Notes under the pieces: model-generated
Database searches by the model: none
The model's input: the letters and a program-made list of their open reading frames with translations, nothing else
What the model was told of the DNA's origin: nothing
Shown here: positions 1 through 7,635 of the stretch, piece after piece
Layout: every line of letters starts with the position of its first letter
Position numbering within the stretch: position 1 is the stretch's first letter
Translations under genes and position numbers: made by a program
NCBI GenBank assembly: GCA_002926195.1
Contig: MZXQ01000047.1
Location: 1 to 11,374 of the forward strand
Length of the DNA stretch: 11,374 nucleotides
Direction: 5' to 3'
Origin: Candidatus Methanomarinus sp. HR1
GTDB lineage: Archaea; Halobacteriota; Methanosarcinia; Methanosarcinales; Methanocomedenaceae

Positions 1-96
1 AAACAATATCTCGGAATAAGTGAGAACTCATGGATATCTGAAACCGCGGTCATTGTGGGAGTTAGGGGTGTACTCCACTATAATGTAATATATTGA
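1..96 (+). other. Possible 3' end of an upstream gene (31 open codons)
   Basis: The first forward frame is open from the window edge to a TGA ending at 96; every other frame is stopped earlier. The predicted tail contains WISETAVIVG, which vaguely recalls the first hexapeptide turn of left-handed beta-helix (gamma-carbonic-anhydrase-like) proteins, but the repeat does not continue. An open run of 31 codons is expected by chance fairly often, so this could equally be non-coding. An imperfect hairpin (stem GTGG-GAGT / ACTCCAC with one bulge, 55-78) lies inside it. Confidence 0.15.
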
Positions 97-98
97 AC

Positions 99-112
99 TA
101 TTATAATAAATC
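99..112 (+). promoter_or_regulatory. Possible TATA box for the small membrane protein gene
   Basis: The stretch around TTATAATAAA is a plausible archaeal TATA element. A transcript starting about 25 bases downstream would have a leader of roughly 15-30 bases, depending on which of two in-frame ATGs is used. The whole region is AT-rich, so chance matches are common. Confidence 0.25.
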
Positions 113-145
113 CATGTATATTTTAGGATTCATATTCTTCTTGAA

Positions 146-502
146 ATGGGAAAGAAAATGGACTTAACGAATAAGTTGAAAAAAGAATTATTGATATTGT
201 TTATAGTTTATGTTGTTATAGACTTGGTGACTACATATTTTATAATAATAGACACACAGATTGTTGAATTTAATCCATATGTAAATTATATAATCACTAT
301 ATATGGATGGACAGGGTTTATTATTGCCAAGTTATTAGTGTTTGGAATGCTGACTGGGTTAAGTATCATATACACAAACTTTAAAATCGAATATCAAGGT
401 ATTGTCTATTCATTTTCTTGGGCATGGAATGCATTATTTTGGATAGTAGTAGTTGGCAGTGTGATTATAGGAATAAACAATATAATAGTAATCTTAATTT
501 AG
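146..502 (+). CDS. Small multi-pass membrane protein, unknown function
   Basis: Predicted protein of 118 residues with no recognised enzyme motif. It has a short Lys-rich N-terminus (residues 2-13) and then hydrophobic stretches at about 15-36, 46-76 and 88-118, suggesting three or four membrane helices. A D26-x2-T29-T30 motif in the first helix is followed by E41-x-N43-P44, a Gly near 54 and Lys62 in the next helix; this pattern resembles the small DUF5658-type membrane proteins, whose function is not known. There is no clear ribosome binding site before the ATG at 146; an in-frame ATG at 158 has a weak purine-rich stretch before it, so the start is uncertain. The gene is far richer in A+T than the neighbouring hdr genes and converges on hdrA with only 9 bases between stop codons. 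It is probably unrelated to the cluster. That it is coding is likely from its coherent hydrophobic pattern; the family link is tentative. Confidence 0.65.
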   Translation: MGKKMDLTNKLKKELLILFIVYVVIDLVTTYFIIIDTQIVEFNPYVNYIITIYGWTGFIIAKLLVFGMLTGLSIIYTNFKIEYQGIVYSFSWAWNALFWIVVVGSVIIGINNIIVILI

Positions 503-511
503 TTTTCATAC

Positions 512-2782
512 TTATTTATTCTTAGTCTTTTTAGCACCCTTCGCCGCCTTTGCTGCCACCTGTTCGGCAAACACATTCAAAAGACTGATCAATTTCTCAT
601 ACTGTGCAGTCTCAATATGTGAATACCTGATAGGTTTCTTATGTACCTTTGTCTCTTTCTTCAATCTGCTAAAAAGATCCTTCGACCTTGAAGTCAGCAT
701 CTCATCAGTAGTACCCTCAATAAGCATCACTCCGCCTGCACCACATTCATAAGCATGGTTCACAATATCAGCATTCAATAGATGGATCGAAGGAACCTGG
801 ATAAACCTGATAAGCGGCGAATAAACAGACCTGTTCACACCTGCAAGATCAGCAGCTGCATACGCTGCAGGGTCAATATATACAATCACACCCATACCAG
901 CATCAAGGATGCCTTCTACCTGTGTCATTAACTGCTCTTTTGTATAATTTGCGATCTCGACAGCATTTTGCGGACATACAGCCGCACAGATACCACATGC
1001 ATTACATGAGAACGGATCAAGTACAGGTCTGCTATCCGAAATAGCCAGTGCACTGTACGGACAATCCTGTACACAAAGGCCGCACCCGTCACAGGCATCC
1101 GAAATTACAGGTTTTTCAGGCGAGATAGAGATCACGCCTTTACCAAGGAACCTTGAGACCTTATGAGCCGCACTAATACCTTCAGTTACCGAATCATGAA
1201 TATCCTTGGGTCCTATGGCACATCCTGCTGCAAATACACCCTGGTTTAATGTATTCACAGGATCGATCTTGACATGTTTCTCTTCAATAAAACCGTCGCT
1301 TCCCACCGGAACACCCAGTTGGTCCGCAAGCTCACGCGATCCCTTTGAAGGTATAAGCGAAGGACACAGCACTACCATGTCAAACTCATCCTGGCCTGCC
1401 TCACCAAGGAAAGTATCCTCATAACGTACCTGTAATCTGCCGTCGTCTTGCGGATTTACCTCAGCTACCCGGCCGCGCACAAAATTCACTCCTACTTCCT
1501 GTACATGATGATAAAATTCTTCCATTCTGCGGCCTGCGGAACGTATATCAATAAAAAAGATAGTCGCATTTGCATCCTTATTTATCTTAAGCACCAACTG
1601 CGCCTGCTTCTGTGCATACAGACAGCACACCTTTGAGCAGTGTTTATTCCCGCGGTTAAAATCACGTGACCCGACACACAGCACAAAAGCTACCTTTTCC
1701 GGAAAAGTCCCGTCGGATTTTTGCAACCGCATACCTGTTTTACTCCTGGCAGAGACCATATCCTCAAACTCAATAGCTGTGATCACATCAGGGTGGGCAT
1801 AATTGTACTCCTCGATAATTGACGGATCAATGGGTTCGAATCCTGTTGCAATAGTGATAGCTCCTACATTAACTATGATCTGCTGCTCAGCATCATCGAG
1901 TTTGATAGCACCTGCGGTACACGCTTTCTCACATGCACCGCATTCAATACACTTATCCATGTCAATAATATATGCTTGAGGAATAGCCTGTGCAAACGGC
2001 AGGGTAATGGCATCCTCCGGACATTTTTGCGCACACCTGCCGCATGACGTACATGCTTCTATATCCACATACCTTGGTGAGCGAAGCAGAGTTACAGTAA
2101 AATCACCGGTATTTCCATCCACTGATTCAACCTCTGTCTGTGTATATAATGTAATATTCGGATGATTGAACACTTCCACCATCTTAGGAGTAAGGATGCA
2201 TTGGGAACAATCAAGTGTGGGGAATGTTTTTGAGAGACCGATCATCTGCCCGCCAATATATGATTTTTTCTCAATCAGGATCACTTCACGCTCATCTGCC
2301 ATCTCAAGTGCAGCGGTAATTCCTGCAATACCGCCTCCCACAACCAGCACGCGATCTTTTAGATCCCTGGTGATAGGTGTTAATGATTCAAGACTGTGCA
2401 TGCGTGAAATCGCACCTTTGATCAGACCCATAGCTTTTCTTGTAGCCTCTTTGTGGTCCTCATGCACCCATGAACACTGCTCACGTATATTGGTGATCTC
2501 AAGCAGTAAAGGATCAATACCTGCTTTTCGGACAGCAGCGCGAAATGTCTCAAGATGGAGTTTAGGAGAACAGGATGCAATTATCACACGTTTTATCCTA
2601 CCGGCCTCTATATCTTCCTTGATCCGGCCCTGACCTGCACTGCTGCACAGGTAATCCTGGATATTGGTAAGAGCAACACCATCCATTTTCGAAACCTCGG
2701 CTGCAATACTCTCCACATCTACCACATCCCCAATATTGCCTCCGCACCTGCATAGATATACACCTATTGATTTATCGCTCAT
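512..2782 (-). CDS. hdrA: Heterodisulfide reductase subunit A, HdrA2-like with degenerate MvhD-like tail
   Basis: Cytoplasmic iron-sulfur flavoprotein of 756 residues, the FAD-bearing (in known complexes electron-bifurcating) subunit of HdrABC. Counting from the ATG chosen here: an N-terminal cluster domain with C11-x-C13, C46 and C71; FAD-binding GGGIAG at 149-154; the HdrA signature with C192-x2-C195; two inserted [4Fe-4S] motifs (C244/247/250/254 and C278/281/284/288); a second half of the flavin domain; and two C-terminal ferredoxin motifs (C564/567/570/574 and C593/596/599/603). Residues about 632-733 resemble MvhD (ADLAG, Y-x-P-x-IR, GAGGV), as in HdrA2-type fusions, but the cluster cysteines are missing. 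The tail is Lys-rich. An upstream GTG at 2803 overlaps the hdrB stop, but the ATG at 2782 has AGGTGA five bases before it and gives the usual HdrA N-terminus, so it is preferred. Last gene of the leftward cluster. Confidence 0.95.
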   Translation of the reverse strand: MSDKSIGVYLCRCGGNIGDVVDVESIAAEVSKMDGVALTNIQDYLCSSAGQGRIKEDIEAGRIKRVIIASCSPKLHLETFRAAVRKAGIDPLLLEITNIREQCSWVHEDHKEATRKAMGLIKGAISRMHSLESLTPITRDLKDRVLVVGGGIAGITAALEMADEREVILIEKKSYIGGQMIGLSKTFPTLDCSQCILTPKMVEVFNHPNITLYTQTEVESVDGNTGDFTVTLLRSPRYVDIEACTSCGRCAQKCPEDAITLPFAQAIPQAYIIDMDKCIECGACEKACTAGAIKLDDAEQQIIVNVGAITIATGFEPIDPSIIEEYNYAHPDVITAIEFEDMVSARSKTGMRLQKSDGTFPEKVAFVLCVGSRDFNRGNKHCSKVCCLYAQKQAQLVLKINKDANATIFFIDIRSAGRRMEEFYHHVQEVGVNFVRGRVAEVNPQDDGRLQVRYEDTFLGEAGQDEFDMVVLCPSLIPSKGSRELADQLGVPVGSDGFIEEKHVKIDPVNTLNQGVFAAGCAIGPKDIHDSVTEGISAAHKVSRFLGKGVISISPEKPVISDACDGCGLCVQDCPYSALAISDSRPVLDPFSCNACGICAAVCPQNAVEIANYTKEQLMTQVEGILDAGMGVIVYIDPAAYAAADLAGVNRSVYSPLIRFIQVPSIHLLNADIVNHAYECGAGGVMLIEGTTDEMLTSRSKDLFSRLKKETKVHKKPIRYSHIETAQYEKLISLLNVFAEQVAAKAAKGAKKTKNK

Positions 2783-2787
2783 TTTTT

Positions 2788-2793
2788 TCACCT
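2788..2793 (-). promoter_or_regulatory. Ribosome binding site deciding the hdrA start
   Basis: AGGTGA on the minus strand, five bases before the ATG at 2782 and just downstream of the hdrB stop (2802-2800). It complements the archaeal 16S 3' end. The alternative GTG at 2803 has no such sequence before it. Confidence 0.6.
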
Positions 2794-2799
2794 GTTTGC

Positions 2800-3696
2800 T
2801 CACTCTGAAGTAATGATATTCAATTTCTCAAAGAATTCCTTATTAGTAATCAAATTCAGATCAATTCCAAGTTCTTCAGGCTGGTAACCAAATGCAAGCC
2901 CGAGCAGTTGGGTATAATGCAGTACTGGAATTTTGTATTCAATACCGAGCTTTTCTTTGATCTCAACCTGCCCCCCGTCAAACTGCAGGTGGCAGAAAGG
3001 ACACGCATTCACAATGCAATCGACTTGTGCACCCTTAATACGTGATAGTTTATGGTTAAGCATCTCAAGAGACTTATCAAGAAGTGCAGAGCGTACACCA
3101 CCACCGGCTCCGCAGCATGCCATCTTATCAGGATAATCCACACTCACAGCACCTGTAGCTTCTATAAGTTCATCAAAAAATGTGGGATTTTCCGCACTTC
3201 CGAGATCTCGCTCTTTAGAAGGCTTGACAAGATGACACCCATAGTGCAGTGCCACCCGTAAGGGTATGGGACGCATTATCATCTCCTTTATACTATCAGG
3301 CCCTGGCTCATCATAGAGCAGCTCAATGATATGCCGGACCTCCACGCTTCCTTTGAATGACTTACCTATTTTCTCTAGATGATAATTTGTGTTTTTCTTA
3401 AGTGCCGGATCATTAATGAGTTCATGATTTGCATCTACTAAAGATCCGTAACAACCGTTACAGATAGTCAAAACATCACGCTTCATCTCTTCTGAAATAA
3501 CAATATTGCGTGCTGCAAGCGCAAGCCATGTAGCTTTGTCGAAAGACCTGAACACACCAGGTGCCGGACAGCATGATGCTCCGGGTAGGTCACAGCAGTC
3601 AATATCCATTTTATCAAGGCAGAGTTTAGTGGCTTTCTCAATCCCTGGATATCTATTAGGAGTAATGCAGCCTAAGAAAAGTGATAATTTATTCAT
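2800..3696 (-). CDS. hdrB: Heterodisulfide reductase subunit B
   Basis: Catalytic-type subunit of 298 residues that in methanogens holds two non-cubane [4Fe-4S] clusters and reduces the CoM-S-S-CoB disulfide. Both CCG modules are complete: C10, C42-C43, C79-x2-C82, then C154, C194-C195 and C232-x2-C235. This spacing matches characterised HdrB within a residue, so the protein should be active as a cluster carrier. Length is normal for the family. A ribosome binding site GGAG stands eight bases before the ATG. The gene lies 41 bases downstream of hdrC and ends in the overlap with the possible GTG start of hdrA, so HdrC, HdrB and HdrA should be made together. The 41-base gap contains TTTATAAA, which could act as a weak internal promoter but would sit too close to the start for a transcript carrying the binding site. 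Whether its substrate is CoM-S-S-CoB or another disulfide cannot be read from the sequence. Confidence 0.95.
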   Translation of the reverse strand: MNKLSLFLGCITPNRYPGIEKATKLCLDKMDIDCCDLPGASCCPAPGVFRSFDKATWLALAARNIVISEEMKRDVLTICNGCYGSLVDANHELINDPALKKNTNYHLEKIGKSFKGSVEVRHIIELLYDEPGPDSIKEMIMRPIPLRVALHYGCHLVKPSKERDLGSAENPTFFDELIEATGAVSVDYPDKMACCGAGGGVRSALLDKSLEMLNHKLSRIKGAQVDCIVNACPFCHLQFDGGQVEIKEKLGIEYKIPVLHYTQLLGLAFGYQPEELGIDLNLITNKEFFEKLNIITSE

Positions 3697-3737
3697 GATG
3701 ATATCTCCACATATTTTTTATAAATTAATATCAAGAG

Positions 3738-4223
3738 CTACTTATCAGCCGTTAGTTTGTCAAATTCACACGATTGTAAAAGTGTCTGCACATCTTTTAG
3801 GGCATCCGGATATTTATGGACAGTTTCCGGGATGGCCTCCATTTGAAGTTTCTTACGTTTTTCCTTCACGTCGTCATTGATAGGTACGGCATGACCGGAT
3901 TCAAGCACCAGTTGGCTGACCTTACGGTGCGCCGGCAGCATGAAACCTTCATGAACAGCAAGAGTGCGTATGGTAAGGATCGTATCAGCGATCTTAATAT
4001 CACGAGGACAGCGCTCCTGGCAAGTATAACAGGTTGTACACATCCAGAGGTTCTCATCCTGCAGTATATTTTTTCCAGTACGTGCACTTCTTACGATCCT
4101 GCGTGTGTTAAGACTTGTGTAGCGGCCAGAAGGGCAACTGCCTGTACATGTTCCGCATTGCATACATGTAAGTACTTCAAGTCCTGCCTCCTTTAATGCA
4201 CTTGATATACCGGATTCATTCAT
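3738..4223 (-). CDS. hdrC: Heterodisulfide reductase subunit C
   Basis: Small cytoplasmic iron-sulfur protein of 161 residues that passes electrons from HdrA to HdrB. Two classical [4Fe-4S] motifs are complete: C20-x2-C23-x2-C26-x3-C30 and C62-x2-C65-x2-C68-x3-C72, each followed by Pro. The helical part after them (LPAHRKVSQLVLESGH) is typical of HdrC. Length is within the usual soluble HdrC range, with no membrane segment, so this is not a HdrDE- or DsrK-type membrane unit. An AGGTGA ribosome binding site precedes the ATG by seven bases, in the 20-base gap after the GXGXG glutamate synthase gene. That tight spacing joins the hdrCBA genes to the glutamate synthase genes in one transcription unit. 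Confidence 0.94.
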   Translation of the reverse strand: MNESGISSALKEAGLEVLTCMQCGTCTGSCPSGRYTSLNTRRIVRSARTGKNILQDENLWMCTTCYTCQERCPRDIKIADTILTIRTLAVHEGFMLPAHRKVSQLVLESGHAVPINDDVKEKRKKLQMEAIPETVHKYPDALKDVQTLLQSCEFDKLTADK

Positions 4224-4243
4224 TTCTTATTCACCTGCTTTTA

Positions 4244-4984
4244 TTAATATGCATATAGATTTCCATACGGTCTGCTTGATACAGGAAGTAATTTGATAAA
4301 AGGTTTACTCATGACCTCTTCAAGGTCAAGTCCGAAATGTTTGCAGTATTCACCGAGATGTTTTTTCAAGAGTTTAATATCTTTATCATTCAGCTCAAGT
4401 ACACTTACTTCCTTACCCAGGGTATGTTCTTCCACCTCACCTCTAATGTAGATCACACCGCCGTGCATACCTGTTCCGAGATAATCACCTGCGATCGGAG
4501 TATCCTCATCCTTATCCAGTCCAAGCAGGACCAGTACCCCTCCTGCCATATATTCACCGCAGAAATCTCCGGCTACACCGCCTGCAATGATCACAGGCAC
4601 CTGTTTCTTATATTCCTTCATGTGAATTCCGGTCCGGTATCCTACATTGTCCCTGATTAATAATTTTCCACCGCGCATACCGTATCCCAGCACATCACCT
4701 GCACTGCCATATACAATGATCTCTCCGGCATTCATGGTATTTGCTAACCCATCCTGGCCGTTGGCATTGACAATTAGTGAAGGTCCGTTCATGAACATAG
4801 CAAGATCGTTTCCAGGTACACCGTTTATGGTGATCTTTATCTTTTCATTGATCCCATTACCGATATAGCGCTGACCGTTTATATTATGTAGTATAAACTC
4901 AGTCTCGTTTTTATCTATTGCATCACGGATCATTTTGTTAAGTTTCTTGTAGTACATTCCTTTACAGTCTATCTCCATAACCAT
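4244..4984 (-). CDS. Glutamate synthase GXGXG-domain subunit (GltB alpha domain 3 type)
   Basis: Predicted protein of 246 residues corresponding to the C-terminal beta-helix domain of large glutamate synthases, encoded separately as in many archaea. The repeated Gly pattern of the fold is clear: NAGEIIVYGSAGD, YGMRGGKLLIRDNVG, AGGVAGDFCGEYMAGG and GTGMHGGVIYIRG. This domain is structural in GOGAT, packing between the amidase and FMN domains; it is not known to be catalytic. The same fold occurs in formylmethanofuran dehydrogenase subunit C, but the position directly after the FMN subunit decides for glutamate synthase. A GTG at 4993 would extend the frame by three residues, but the ATG at 4984 follows GAGGTGA at a spacing of five bases and is preferred. 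Another ATG at 4978 cannot be excluded. Confidence 0.9.
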   Translation of the reverse strand: MVMEIDCKGMYYKKLNKMIRDAIDKNETEFILHNINGQRYIGNGINEKIKITINGVPGNDLAMFMNGPSLIVNANGQDGLANTMNAGEIIVYGSAGDVLGYGMRGGKLLIRDNVGYRTGIHMKEYKKQVPVIIAGGVAGDFCGEYMAGGVLVLLGLDKDEDTPIAGDYLGTGMHGGVIYIRGEVEEHTLGKEVSVLELNDKDIKLLKKHLGEYCKHFGLDLEEVMSKPFIKLLPVSSRPYGNLYAY

Positions 4985-4989
4985 TGCCC

Positions 4990-4996
4990 TCACCTC
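4990..4996 (-). promoter_or_regulatory. Ribosome binding site overlapping the upstream stop codon
   Basis: GAGGTGA on the minus strand shares bases with the TGA stop (4997-4995) of the FMN subunit gene and lies five bases before the ATG at 4984. It supports this start over the GTG at 4993 and suggests translational coupling of the two synthase subunits. Confidence 0.6.
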
Positions 4997-6506
4997 ACTG
5001 TCCTACACCTGCCGGTTTGATCCCGAGCAATTTTAATGTTTGTTCATCCAGATCGATACCACGCAGCCTTTCACGACTACCGCGCAGGGATTCTATGGAA
5101 TTAACTCCTAATGATCCCAGTATCTCCTTTAATTCAAGACTCCATGCAGTCAGAAGATTTGAAAGACGTTGTGCACTGACCTGTGGGTCTAATCTGCGGG
5201 TAAGTTCAGGTTTCTGGGTAGCAATACCCCATGCGCAGTTGCCAGTATAGCACTTCTGGCATATTCGACAACCTATGGCTACTAAAGCAGCAGTTCCGAT
5301 AACAGTCGCATCTGCACCAAGTGCAATGGCTTTTGCTACATCACCACTGCTCCTGATACCTCCGGCGCAAATGATCGAAGCATTATTCCTGATACCTTCA
5401 TCACGCAAACGCTGATCAACTGCAGCCAGTGCAAGCTCGATAGGTATACCTACGTTATCCCTGATCACCATCGGTGATGCTCCGGTTCCGCCTTTAAATC
5501 CATCTATTGTGACAACATCCGCACCGGCACGCACTATACCGCTTGCGATCGCAGCTACATTGTGTACTGCTGATATCTTGACAGAGACCGGTTTGGTATA
5601 ATCAACAGCTTCTTTAATTGCAAATATAAGCTGTGATAGGTCTTCTATTGAATAAATATCATGGTGTGGTGCCGGAGAGATGGCATCTGTTCCAACAGGG
5701 ATCATACGTGTTTTTGATATATCCTCTCCAACCTTTTCACCTGGTAAATGTCCGCCGATTCCTGGTTTTGCACCCTGTCCGATCTTGATCTCTACCATCG
5801 CACTGGTGTTAAGGTATTCACTATGTACTCCGAACCTGCCAGATGCCACCTGGACTATGATATTGCCTGCATACGGATATAGATCCTTATGAAGTCCGCC
5901 TTCACCTGTGTTCATAAGCGTACCTGATCTATTAGCAGCCATTGCCAGTGCCCTGTGTACATTCAGACTTACTGCACCATATGACATCGCTCCGAACAAT
6001 ATTGGTACATCCAGTTTGACCTGGGGTTGCAGTTCAGTAACAAGGTCGATCTCCCCATCTTTATTATGCGCAAATTCCAGACGGTCAGGTTTCCGACCGA
6101 TAAATGTCCGCAGTTCCATAGGTTCTCGAAGTGGGTCGATAGAAGGATTGGTTACCTGGCATGCATCGATCAGCATGTGGTCCCATAGTATCTGGTACGG
6201 TTTGGGATTGCCCATGCCTGTAAGCAGTATACCGCCAGTTTGGGCTTGTTTGAGTATGTTCTTCCTGATCTCGGGCATCCAGTTTGCATTTTCCTTATAG
6301 GCCAGTTCATTACTGGTAATGGTAATTGCGGATTCCGGACAAAATGTTGTGCATCTGTGACATGCTACACAGTTTTTATGCTCAGGTACTACACGATCCT
6401 TAAACTGCATACAGCCAAAACTGCAGTTCATTACACACCGCTTACACCGTCTGCACCTGTCATAATCTATCTTGACTATAAATTCCGGAGGAAGCTCAGA
6501 CATCAT
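4995..6506 (-). CDS. gltB: Archaeal glutamate synthase, ferredoxin + FMN domain subunit
   Basis: Predicted 503-residue synthase subunit, which would make glutamate from 2-oxoglutarate and ammonia channelled from the amidotransferase. The N-terminus is a 2x[4Fe-4S] ferredoxin domain (C18/21/24/28 and C46/49/52/56), characteristic of the archaeal form. The FMN TIM barrel follows, with GAMSYGAVS near 172-180, SGRFGVHSEY at 222-231, the GOGAT hallmark GAKPGIGGHLPG at 245-256, and TIDGFKGGTGASP further on. Near the end, C413, C419 and C424 have the x5/x4 spacing of the [3Fe-4S] cluster of glutamate synthases, followed by GIATQ; C416 is an extra cysteine. GGAGGT lies seven bases before the first ATG. 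An N-methylglutamate synthase (MgsC) shares this barrel, but the fused ferredoxin domain and nearby glnK-amt favour ammonium assimilation. No GltD-type NAD(P)H subunit is encoded in the window, so electrons must enter through the ferredoxin domain. Confidence 0.93.
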   Translation of the reverse strand: MMSELPPEFIVKIDYDRCRRCKRCVMNCSFGCMQFKDRVVPEHKNCVACHRCTTFCPESAITITSNELAYKENANWMPEIRKNILKQAQTGGILLTGMGNPKPYQILWDHMLIDACQVTNPSIDPLREPMELRTFIGRKPDRLEFAHNKDGEIDLVTELQPQVKLDVPILFGAMSYGAVSLNVHRALAMAANRSGTLMNTGEGGLHKDLYPYAGNIIVQVASGRFGVHSEYLNTSAMVEIKIGQGAKPGIGGHLPGEKVGEDISKTRMIPVGTDAISPAPHHDIYSIEDLSQLIFAIKEAVDYTKPVSVKISAVHNVAAIASGIVRAGADVVTIDGFKGGTGASPMVIRDNVGIPIELALAAVDQRLRDEGIRNNASIICAGGIRSSGDVAKAIALGADATVIGTAALVAIGCRICQKCYTGNCAWGIATQKPELTRRLDPQVSAQRLSNLLTAWSLELKEILGSLGVNSIESLRGSRERLRGIDLDEQTLKLLGIKPAGVGQ

Positions 6507-7634
6507 CTATTGTACCTCCTCATGTAATTCACCAATAACTACAGTTCCTGCTTTCGGACTCCATACCTCATCAAGATCAGGTTCGATCTCCCTGATTCCT
6601 GATTCTTCGGATGACATGTATAGCATATCATCTGCTCTGCCACAGGTCATGGGTCGCAGTTTTATACGGTCATTGAACCCTACCATACCCCGACTGTGTC
6701 CGAGAATAACGCTGAAAGGACCGTTTAAAAGTGCACCGCCATATACCTGTCTGATAGCTGACGTGATCTTTCGTTCGCGATCAGGCATTCTGTCGATATC
6801 TTTCCAGAAAGGCGATGCAAGTGCCTTTGCTGCTATTTCCACCGATAGATTATGCCTTCTAACAAGCAGGTCGAACAGGTAAGCTATTACTTCAGTATCT
6901 GTTCGAAGTTCCAGCTTGTATCCGAAGGTCTCAAGATACCGCTTATTGATCCCATAGGACGATATCTCTCCGTTATGGACAATAGACCAGTCAAGTAGAC
7001 AGAAAGGATGTGCTCCGCCCCACCATCCAGGTGTGTTTGTAGGGAACCTGCTATGAGCGGTCCAGATATAGGCTTTATATTCATCCAGCTTGTAGAACAT
7101 CCCAATATCCTCGGGATATCCTACACCTTTAAAAGCTCCCATATTCTTTCCCGATGATGCGACAAAAGCACTATCGAACTTTGAATTGATCTCCATAACT
7201 TTATTAACAACATATTCATCTTCAGTCACGAATGTTGTCTTTTCTTCAGGTACATCTAAAAAATAACGCCACAGGATAGGAGGATCAGTGATCGGACGTG
7301 CCCCGTATTCTGCATCTTTACCTGATGTTTCTTCCTCAAATACACCACCCGGACGGGTCGGTATTTCTTCATCAAGTACTATGTCAAATGTATCCTTTAA
7401 ATATTCTTCACACTGCTTTTTAGCCTGCTTAGTATCAAACATCATATGGAAAGCAAACTGGTCTGCATGTCTTGGATATATCCCATATGCTGCAAAACCG
7501 CCTCCCAGTCCGTTCCCTCTATCATGCATCAGGGCAATTGATCTTATTATAGCATTTCCATCCATTCTCTTTCCTGATTCACTCATCATACCGGAGATGG
7601 AACATCCGGATGGAATGTAACAGTTACATCTCAT
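6507..7634 (-). CDS. Glutamate synthase class II glutamine amidotransferase subunit
   Basis: Predicted 375-residue glutaminase subunit (Ntn-hydrolase fold) that would release ammonia from glutamine for the FMN subunit. Diagnostic segments are GCSISG at 10-15, HDRGNG at 37-42, HSRFPTNT at 194-201 (Arg binding the glutamine carboxylate) and HNGEI at 220-224. Class II enzymes use an N-terminal Cys as nucleophile; by alignment this is C11, so the first ten residues (MRCNCYIPSG) would have to be cleaved, as is known for the propeptide of bacterial GltB. The coding region may instead start at a GTG at 7643, overlapping the preceding stop; the ATG at 7634 has AGAGGT about eleven bases upstream, and neither choice is certain. 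The stop codon abuts the ATG of the FMN subunit, so the two are surely co-translated. Confidence 0.9.
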   Translation of the reverse strand: MRCNCYIPSGCSISGMMSESGKRMDGNAIIRSIALMHDRGNGLGGGFAAYGIYPRHADQFAFHMMFDTKQAKKQCEEYLKDTFDIVLDEEIPTRPGGVFEEETSGKDAEYGARPITDPPILWRYFLDVPEEKTTFVTEDEYVVNKVMEINSKFDSAFVASSGKNMGAFKGVGYPEDIGMFYKLDEYKAYIWTAHSRFPTNTPGWWGGAHPFCLLDWSIVHNGEISSYGINKRYLETFGYKLELRTDTEVIAYLFDLLVRRHNLSVEIAAKALASPFWKDIDRMPDRERKITSAIRQVYGGALLNGPFSVILGHSRGMVGFNDRIKLRPMTCGRADDMLYMSSEESGIREIEPDLDEVWSPKAGTVVIGELHEEVQ

Positions 7635-7635
7635 T

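Noticed and set aside
55..78. Hairpin as a terminator near the left edge
   Set aside because: The stem is short with a bulge and a nine-base loop, and no T-rich run follows.
4244..4984. Formylmethanofuran dehydrogenase subunit C
   Set aside because: It shares the GXGXG beta-helix, but no other fwd/fmd gene is present and the gene directly follows the synthase FMN subunit.
4244..7634. N-methylglutamate synthase (MgsABC/GlxBCD) as the identity of the three synthase subunits
   Set aside because: The domain set is the same, but the FMN subunit has the archaeal ferredoxin fusion and [3Fe-4S] pattern of glutamate synthase and lies beside glnK-amt. It is not fully excluded.
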